A stretch of 36,618 nt of DNA, taken from contig DAOTTW010000358.1 in NCBI GenBank assembly GCA_034437615.1, positions 1 through 36,618 on the forward strand. The letters are read 5' to 3'. A program made the position numbers and the translations under genes. The notes beneath the pieces are model-generated. The model did no database searches. It saw only the letters and a list, made by a program, of their open reading frames with translations, and was not told the origin of the DNA. Origin of the DNA: DAOTTW01 sp034437615 (GTDB lineage: Bacteria > Chloroflexota > Anaerolineae > Aggregatilineales > Phototrophicaceae). Positions within the stretch are counted from its first letter, which is position 1; each line of letters opens with the position of its first letter. Positions 31,617-36,618 of this stretch are shown here, piece after piece.

Positions 31617-32020
31617 TACTTTTTCGTTTGCAGGTAACTTTTTACATCTTCCCCGCGCTCATGCAACAAACGTAATGCCTTCGAACGCAGTAGCATCAAA
31701 TCGTTGTTGCGCTCCGTCAGCCTATTAAGTTCTTGGCGCTCTGTTTGTGTTAGCTTGCCCTGATTGCCAAGCTCTAGCAATTCATGCAACCGCCCTGCAT
31801 CCGTCCAAGGCAAGCGACGATAAACAGTTGCCCATAACTGCGTAGTTGTAAATTGATCGAGCTGTTCTAATGCTGGCCCTACATCACCTGCATCTGCATC
31901 ATCTAGCAAGATTTCGAAGCTCTCTAGCAGCACAGTTTCGGGTGAGCGTTGGGTCGCTGCTGCGATTGATTGTAAGCGCTCGTAGAGATCATCCGGTATG
32001 TCTATTGTGAGGTTTCTCAT
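31616..32020 (-). CDS. Ribbon-helix-helix-like protein paired with the HNH gene
   Basis: The 134-aa product starts MRNLTIDIPDDLYERLQSIA, followed by RSPETVLLESFEILL. This is a short strand plus two helices, as in ribbon-helix-helix (antitoxin/CopG-type) DNA-binding domains. The C-terminal half is helical and charged (GRLHELLELGNQGKLTQTER, then NRLTERNNDLMLLRSKALRL). I place the start at 32020, where GAGGA lies ~9 nt upstream and the RHH strand begins. The open frame extends further upstream, but that part has Cys/Trp-rich, non-gene-like content. Its stop overlaps the HNH start by one nt. An antitoxin-like or regulatory role toward the nuclease is inferred from layout and fold only. Confidence 0.75.
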   Translation of the reverse strand: MRNLTIDIPDDLYERLQSIAAATQRSPETVLLESFEILLDDADAGDVGPALEQLDQFTTTQLWATVYRRLPWTDAGRLHELLELGNQGKLTQTERQELNRLTERNNDLMLLRSKALRLLHERGEDVKSYLQTKK

Positions 32021-32075
32021 CGGAATTATTCCTCTGCCATCTGTGGTTATGATAGCACGGCTCCCATGCTTCGCT

Positions 32076-32921
32076 TTACAGCAGCCACACCAGCAACAAA
32101 ACACCCCAGGCCAGGCTATACAGGCCGACAATGCGCCAACTCTGCGCATTCAGTGGGTTTGTCTCGCGCACGATGGCGTGTGCTCCCTCCAGGGATAGCC
32201 CACGAGAGACGCGCAACACCGGCCCGATAAACCAGGCCAGCAGCGCACCCCCGATCAGGCCGCCAATGTGCCCCAGGTTATCAATGTTGGGGATGCTGAA
32301 GCCTAAGAACAGGTTCAGGCCAAGCAGCAAGGCGATATTGGTCAGGATGGCACGCGCTCGGTTGCCGTACACCTGTCGATTGCGATAGACAAAGACGCCC
32401 TGCGCCGCGAAGATGGCGAAGATCGCCCCCGATGCGCCCACCGATGGCACCCCGTAATCACCGAATGTCACGCTGAGGATCGACCCGGCCAAGCCACCCA
32501 GGAAGTAAATGATGGCGAAGCGCGTATGCCCGAACAGCAATTCGACATCCCGCCCCAACACAAACAGGGCGTACATATTAAAGGCGATGTGGGCAATCGT
32601 GCTGGGTGAATGCAGGAACATGGCCGTAAACAGCCGATGTAGCTCAAAATTCTGGTCGATGGCTGGCGGGAAGGCCGCGCCATTGTTCAGCAGCCACAGT
32701 TGCACATCCTGAAAGATGAAGCCCACCGCGTAAATGGCCACGTTAACCGCAATCAGGATGTAGGTCAGGGTGGATTGCTGCACGGTTGTAAGCGGGCTGT
32801 TTTGCCGCGCCTGCTGATAGTCGCGCTGGCGTTCTTGGCGCTGTTGCTGCTGTTGATACGGCGTCATACCACCGCCATCATAGAGTGGGTGGCCCTGCCG
32901 CTGATTATCGTTCTCACTCAT
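32076..32921 (-). CDS. Rhomboid-family intramembrane serine protease
   Basis: This is predicted to cleave membrane proteins within the bilayer. After a ~45-residue Gln/Arg-rich cytoplasmic segment come six hydrophobic helices. The rhomboid hallmarks are HRLFTAMFLHSPSTIAHIAFNMYALF (L1 and helix 2 with the H-x-x-x-N pattern), GASGAIFAIFA with the nucleophilic serine, and DNLGHIGGLIGGALLAW with the catalytic histidine. The Ser-His dyad is therefore intact. I start at the ATG at 32921 (MSENDNQRQG, 281 aa). A GTG at 32948 would add nine residues; neither has a strong Shine-Dalgarno. It is 55 nt upstream of the RHH gene on the same strand and might share a transcript. Substrates are unknown. Confidence 0.9.
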   Translation of the reverse strand: MSENDNQRQGHPLYDGGGMTPYQQQQQRQERQRDYQQARQNSPLTTVQQSTLTYILIAVNVAIYAVGFIFQDVQLWLLNNGAAFPPAIDQNFELHRLFTAMFLHSPSTIAHIAFNMYALFVLGRDVELLFGHTRFAIIYFLGGLAGSILSVTFGDYGVPSVGASGAIFAIFAAQGVFVYRNRQVYGNRARAILTNIALLLGLNLFLGFSIPNIDNLGHIGGLIGGALLAWFIGPVLRVSRGLSLEGAHAIVRETNPLNAQSWRIVGLYSLAWGVLLLVWLL

Positions 32922-33174
32922 GCGTTTAATAGCTTTCTGCTTATCCACGTCACGTTATAGTCTGGGCATCGTCGGTATACAGGCGCTTACGCACTGCTTT
33001 AGGCTATGTTGCATCCTGAGCCGTCAAAGCCACATATAGATCATATTAGCAAGTGGTCAGCATCTATCGGTGTTGTCTATGCGCTGTTAACATGCTCTGC
33101 GTACAATCATGGGTGCAAAAGCAACACCCGCTTCACCCACGAACCATGCATGAGATACAGATAAAGAGGCAGAC

Positions 33175-33579
33175 ATGCCCACATACGAATTCCGCTGCGA
33201 GAACTGCGGCAACCGCTTTGCACTGTTTTACAAATCCACCAGCGCCTACTCCGAAGCGACACCAAGCTGCCCGAAGTGCCAGAGTACGGAGCTAGCCCGC
33301 CTGATTACAGGCGTGGCATTGCAGGCCGTCAACCGCGATTATAGCCGCATGTCATCCGATGAGATGCTCTCCGTGCTGGAAAGCGGCGACGCCAAGCAAG
33401 TCGGCAAGATGTACCAACAGATCGGCGGCGCGAACCCCGGCCTCGCTAACGAATATCAGCAGACCACCCAACGCCTGATACAAGGCGAAGGCATGGAGAG
33501 CATCGAGCGCAGCCTGAAAGAAGAAGGCGAAAGCAAGCAGGCCGCAAAAGATAAGAAAACCAAAAACAATAAGCCCTAA
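33175..33579 (+). CDS. FmdB-type zinc ribbon protein
   Basis: This small protein (134 aa) begins with the FmdB/CxxC zinc ribbon: MPTYEFRCENCGNRFALFYK followed by a second pair CPKC about 20 residues on, then STELARLITG. The N-terminal M-P-T/I-Y-E-F/Y pattern is diagnostic. The remaining ~85 residues are helical, Gln/Glu/Lys-rich, and end in a basic tail. Family members are widespread and poorly understood, with some linked to amide metabolism genes. GAGG lies ~8 nt before the ATG. It is 32 nt upstream of serS on the same strand, so the two probably form an operon, though no functional tie is evident. Confidence 0.85.
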   Translation: MPTYEFRCENCGNRFALFYKSTSAYSEATPSCPKCQSTELARLITGVALQAVNRDYSRMSSDEMLSVLESGDAKQVGKMYQQIGGANPGLANEYQQTTQRLIQGEGMESIERSLKEEGESKQAAKDKKTKNNKP

Positions 33580-33611
33580 ACAACCATCTGCACACCACAA
33601 GGCAAAAGCGC

Positions 33612-35033
33612 ATGATCGACATCGCACGTATACGCAAAGACCCGGAAGCCATCAAGGACAAGATGCGGCTACTAGGCGACGAAAAAGCCCTCAGCTACAT
33701 TGACGAAATCGTCCAACTCGACACGCTGCGGCGCGAACTGCTCACCAGGCGCGACGAATTGCAATCCCAGCGCAACAAGCTAAACAAAAGCGTCGGGCGC
33801 TTACGCGGCGATAAAAAGCTGGACGACAGCACACGCCTGCTGCGTGCATACGGCGCAAACGCCGCGCTGGATGCCAGCGATTACGAGCGTGCACAGGCCA
33901 TACTCGCTGGCGAAGTCGATAGCGACCTTTCGCCGCCCGATGACGCTGAATTGCAGAGCGTGCTGGATGCCCTGGCCGATATCTTGCGCGAAATAAGCGA
34001 GGTCCACAACTCACTTAACAACCAGGTGACTGTAACCGAGGGCGAGCTTAATGCGTATCTGCTTTGGATTCCCAACATCCCGCATGACAGCGTACCACCC
34101 GGCGAAGGTGAAGAGGACAACAAGCCCTGGGAGCCAGAAGGCGACTTGCGCGAGTTTGATTTTCAGCCGCAAGCTCACTGGGATTTAGGCCCACAACTCG
34201 GCATGATCGACTTTGAGCGCGGCGTCAAGATTGCCGGGTCGCGCTTCTACATCCTCAAGGGCTGGGGGGCACGCCTGCAACGCGCCCTGATTACGTTCTT
34301 CCTGGATATGGCCCGCGAGAAAGGCTTCACCGAGGTCTACGTGCCGTATCTGGTGCAAGAGGCCATGATGGTCGGCTCGGCGCAGTTCCCGAAGTTCCGC
34401 GATGTGGTCTACGAAGATAAAGAGGCCGACCTGTACCTGCTGCCAACATCTGAGGTGGCGGTCACTAATATGCACCGCGACGAAATTTTCAACGAGGCCG
34501 ACCTGCCGAAATACTACGTGGCGCATACGCCCTGCTTCCGGCGCGAAAAAGCCAGCGCAGGGCGCGACACACGCGGTATTAAGCGCGTGCACCAATTTGA
34601 AAAGGTCGAGATGTACAAGTTCACGACGCCGGAAAGCAGCTACGACGAGCTTGAAGCGCTGGTCGAGGCGGCCTGTGATATTTCGCGTGCGCTGAAAATC
34701 CCGTTCCGGCGGCTGGAAATTTCGACGGGGGACCTGGGCTTCAGCGCGACCAAAAAATGGGATGTCGAGATGTGGGCACCGGGCAGCGAAGAATGGCTAG
34801 AGGTCAGTTCATGCAGCAACACCGAGGATTTTCAGGCGCGGCGTGCTGCGGTGCGCTACTATCCAGAGGGCAGCAAGAAAACGCAATTCGTGCATACGCT
34901 GAACGGCAGCGGTCTGGCCCTGCCGCGTGTCATCATCGCCATTATGGAGAATTACCAGCAGGCCGATGGCAGCGTCGTCGTGCCGGATGTGCTGCGACCT
35001 TACCTGGGCACAGATGTCATCAAGGCGGAATGA
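33612..35033 (+). CDS. serS: Seryl-tRNA synthetase
   Basis: This class II synthetase charges tRNA-Ser (and tRNA-Sec where present) with serine. The N-terminal coiled-coil arm (about residues 1-140) is followed by the catalytic core. The core shows PTSEVAVTN, motif 2 FRREKASAGRDTRGIKRVHQ with FEKVE, EISTGDLGFSATKKWDVEMW, SSCSNTEDFQARRA and motif 3 NGSGLALPRVIIAIMENYQ. All catalytic motifs are intact. At 473 aa it is longer than the usual ~425, mainly because the arm contains an extra ~45 residues (around LRAYGANAALDASDYERAQA) between the two helices. It follows the FmdB-type gene by 32 nt. Confidence 0.96.
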   Translation: MIDIARIRKDPEAIKDKMRLLGDEKALSYIDEIVQLDTLRRELLTRRDELQSQRNKLNKSVGRLRGDKKLDDSTRLLRAYGANAALDASDYERAQAILAGEVDSDLSPPDDAELQSVLDALADILREISEVHNSLNNQVTVTEGELNAYLLWIPNIPHDSVPPGEGEEDNKPWEPEGDLREFDFQPQAHWDLGPQLGMIDFERGVKIAGSRFYILKGWGARLQRALITFFLDMAREKGFTEVYVPYLVQEAMMVGSAQFPKFRDVVYEDKEADLYLLPTSEVAVTNMHRDEIFNEADLPKYYVAHTPCFRREKASAGRDTRGIKRVHQFEKVEMYKFTTPESSYDELEALVEAACDISRALKIPFRRLEISTGDLGFSATKKWDVEMWAPGSEEWLEVSSCSNTEDFQARRAAVRYYPEGSKKTQFVHTLNGSGLALPRVIIAIMENYQQADGSVVVPDVLRPYLGTDVIKAE

Positions 35034-35074
35034 TCAATCACATTGTTTATCTGGTAAACGACTATCAGCAGGCA

Positions 35075-35083
35075 TGGTACAAT
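35075..35083 (+). promoter_or_regulatory. Candidate extended -10 for the aminotransferase gene
   Basis: TGG-TACAAT, identical to the element before nuoG, lies 105 bp before the start at 35189. A second -10-like TATAAT occurs at about 35153. An eroded palindrome, GACGCGC...GCGC, lies between them (35124-35140). Confidence 0.35.
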
Positions 35084-35188
35084 GTCGCTCAGCGGACGGT
35101 TAGCCGACGTTGATAGTCTATCGCGAGACGCGCCGACGCGCTTGGCATCCCTATATAATAGCCCGCAATTACGTCAGGAAAAAACGTT

Positions 35189-36448
35189 ATGCCTTCTGAT
35201 TTTGCAAGTATCCGCGCACAGTTCCCATCGTTGAATCAACCCGCCGATGATGGCACGCTGCCTGTGTTCTTCGATAATCCAGCCGGTACGCAGGTGCCGC
35301 AGGTCGTCTACGACGCCATCACCGAATTTTATACGCACATGAACGCCAACGCAGGCGGTGCCTTCGAGACAAGCCAACGCAACGATGCCATGATGCACGC
35401 TGCCCGTGAAACGCTGGCCGATTTCCTGAACGCGCCGCGCCCCGATGAAATCGTCTTTGGCCCCAATATGACCACGCTGAATTTCGGCCTGAGCCGTGCC
35501 TTTGCGCAAACCCTGCAAGCGGGCGATGAGATCATCCTGACGCGCATGGACCACGACGCCAACGTGACGCCCTGGACGCTGATTGCGCGTGACCGGGGCC
35601 TGGAGGTCAAATGGGTCGAATTGAACACAGAGGACGCCACGCTGAAGCTCGATAGCTTTGAAGCCGCGCTCAGCGAACGCACCAAGCTCGTCGCCGTCGT
35701 GCACGCCTCTAATGCTGTCGGCACGATTAACCCGCTTCCGCGCATCGTAGAAATGGCCCATACTGTCGGGGCGCTTGTGCTGGTGGATGCTGTGCAGAGT
35801 GCGCCGCACCTGCCGATTGATGTGCAAGCGTTGGGCTGCGATTTCCTGCTGTGCTCGGCTTATAAATTCTTCGGCCCGCATATCGGCGTGATGTGGGGGC
35901 GTTACGATCTGCTGGCCGAATTGCCTGCGTATAAGGTGCGCCCTGCAAAAGACGTGCCGCCGTATCGCTGGGAGACAGGCACACCGAGCTTCGAGACCAT
36001 TTATGCGACGAAAGCGGCTGTGGATTATCTGGCGACCTTAGCAGATGGCACAGGTCAAGATGCACAGGTGCCGGGGTACACGGGTCGGCGCGCACAACTG
36101 AAGCAGGCGATGCAGCGCGTGCAAGCGCATGAGCAAATGCTAGCCGATAAGCTGATTGCTGGTTTACAGCGCATCCCTGGCCTGACGATGGCTGGCATCA
36201 GCGACCCCGAACGCAAAGACGAGCGCGTGCCAACGGTGGCCTTTGTGATGGACAAGCACACGCCGCAGCAAATCGCGGAGCACCTCGCAGCGCATCACAT
36301 TTACGTGTGGAACGGCCACTATTACGCGCTTGAGATCATGGACCAGTTCGGACGATCCGAGCATGGCATGGTGCGTGTCGGGCTGGCACATTACAACACG
36401 CCAGAGGAGATTGACCGCCTGCTGGCCGCGCTGGGTGAATTGGCGTAA
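35189..36448 (+). CDS. Class V aminotransferase, cysteine desulfurase-like family
   Basis: This PLP-dependent fold-type I enzyme (419 aa) is close in pattern to the cysteine desulfurase-like (TIGR01976-type) group. It has FFDNPAGTQVPQVVYDAI, the substrate-side segment NANAGGAFETSQRND, and HDANVTPW (His stacking on PLP). LVLVDAVQSAPHLPIDV supplies the Asp and Gln that hold PLP, and SAYKFFGPHIGVMWG contains the Schiff-base lysine K226. Near the C-terminus, where SufS/NifS-type desulfurases have their catalytic cysteine loop, it reads YVWNGHYYALEIMDQFG with no cysteine. Conventional persulfide chemistry is therefore unlikely. AGGA lies ~9 nt before the ATG. No suf or isc gene is nearby. The actual substrate is unknown. 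Confidence 0.87.
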   Translation: MPSDFASIRAQFPSLNQPADDGTLPVFFDNPAGTQVPQVVYDAITEFYTHMNANAGGAFETSQRNDAMMHAARETLADFLNAPRPDEIVFGPNMTTLNFGLSRAFAQTLQAGDEIILTRMDHDANVTPWTLIARDRGLEVKWVELNTEDATLKLDSFEAALSERTKLVAVVHASNAVGTINPLPRIVEMAHTVGALVLVDAVQSAPHLPIDVQALGCDFLLCSAYKFFGPHIGVMWGRYDLLAELPAYKVRPAKDVPPYRWETGTPSFETIYATKAAVDYLATLADGTGQDAQVPGYTGRRAQLKQAMQRVQAHEQMLADKLIAGLQRIPGLTMAGISDPERKDERVPTVAFVMDKHTPQQIAEHLAAHHIYVWNGHYYALEIMDQFGRSEHGMVRVGLAHYNTPEEIDRLLAALGELA

Positions 36449-36456
36449 CTACTCAG

Positions 36457-36475
36457 GCGGGCATGTTTTGCCCGC
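36457..36475 (+). terminator. Terminator-like hairpin after the aminotransferase gene
   Basis: GCGGGCA (36457-36463) pairs with TGCCCGC (36469-36475) over a TGTTT loop, nine bp after the stop. The tail is only weakly T-rich. Confidence 0.5.
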
Positions 36476-36480
36476 TAATT

Positions 36481-36578
36481 GGCCCTCACCCCCTCACCCC
36501 CTTAATCCCCTTTTCAGGGGTAGGTATTTGGTTTTTCGTTGTTCCTGTGTGGCGGACGCACCAGTGGCGCGTCCCTAC
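36481..36578 (+). repeat. Composite palindromic repeat, copy D
   Basis: It starts GGCCCTCACCCC, has the CTTTTCAGGGGTAGGT block shared with copies B and C, and ends with an imperfect hairpin (GGACGC/GCGTCC, 36554-36574) plus CTAC. The 12-mer GTAACTACTCAG that opens copy B also occurs at 36445-36456, overlapping the aminotransferase stop codon. A further unit (GTAGGGACAGGG) starts at 36606 and is cut by the window end. Confidence 0.7.
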
Positions 36579-36618
36579 AGACCTGTTGTGAATAATTGCG
36601 ACCCTGTAGGGACAGGGC

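Noticed and set aside
31616..32149. Longer 177-residue version of the RHH-like protein
   Set aside because: The added N-terminus is Cys/Trp-rich and unlike the rest, while a GAGGA site and the RHH strand support the start at 32020.
32941..32949. TTATCCACG, an eight-of-nine DnaA box
   Set aside because: Single isolated site at the 5' edge of the rhomboid gene, 3.4 kb from dnaA; expected by chance.
35189..36448. Naming the class V aminotransferase as SufS or NifS
   Set aside because: The catalytic cysteine loop is absent and no iron-sulfur assembly genes are nearby.

Overview
This window looks like a chromosomal segment of a Chloroflexota bacterium, probably in or near class Anaerolineae. I infer this from the gene set and protein styles: a nuo run with oversized subunits, a SpoIIAA-like protein beside a PknB-type kinase, a SpoVS homologue, an FmdB-type zinc ribbon protein, and many short GC-rich intergenic hairpins. 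No rRNA, tRNA, CRISPR array, transposase or phage gene was recognised. The DNA is GC-rich except for AT-richer gaps near 13.4-14.0 kb and 27.4-28.0 kb.

Layout. (1) 0.3-13.1 kb: the respiratory complex I genes nuoG-H-I-J-K-L-M-N, all on +, closed by an intrinsic terminator at 13279-13299. nuoA-F are not in the window. Several membrane subunits carry unusual hydrophilic additions: a ~280-residue insert with a DUF4397-like domain in NuoJ, a ~95-residue insert and a His-rich loop in NuoL, a His/Asp-rich loop and acidic repeat tail in NuoM, and a C-terminal extension in NuoH. (2) 13.1-15.0 kb: a long gene-poor stretch, a MarR-type regulator with a palindrome in its upstream region, and a cluster of dispersed repeats plus a 10-bp tandem repeat. 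(3) 15.0-17.2 kb: a small SpoIIAA/STAS-like protein and a Ser/Thr kinase fused to a complete NarL-type response regulator. (4) 17.4-22.8 kb: a very large FtsK/SpoIIIE translocase with a ~720-residue disordered N-terminus. (5) 23.0-25.9 kb: heme A synthesis genes ctaA and ctaB, with a small membrane protein upstream and an anchored cytochrome c downstream. (6) 25.9-29.5 kb: replication genes holB and dnaA, with a divergently regulated spoVS between them. (7) 29.7-32.9 kb, minus strand: glutamine synthetase, a ribbon-helix-helix/HNH endonuclease gene pair, and a rhomboid protease. (8) 33.2-36.4 kb: an FmdB-type zinc ribbon protein, serS and a class V aminotransferase.

A family of intergenic palindromes recurs through the window. 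Its unit is an 8-bp stem starting GGAC and ending GTCC, a 4-nt loop and a flanking GTAG or CTAC. Stem sequences differ between copies, but both arms change together. Some units are embedded in a larger composite element of about 150 bp found in both orientations at 15-185, 14465-14615, 14632-14703 and 36481-36578.

Functionally the segment joins aerobic respiration (complex I, heme A and cytochrome c), replication and chromosome segregation (DnaA, HolB, FtsK), nitrogen assimilation, translation and signalling. The strongest candidates for something new are the DUF4397-bearing NuoJ, the kinase/response-regulator fusion with a damaged DNA-recognition helix, the RHH-HNH pair, and the composite repeat family.
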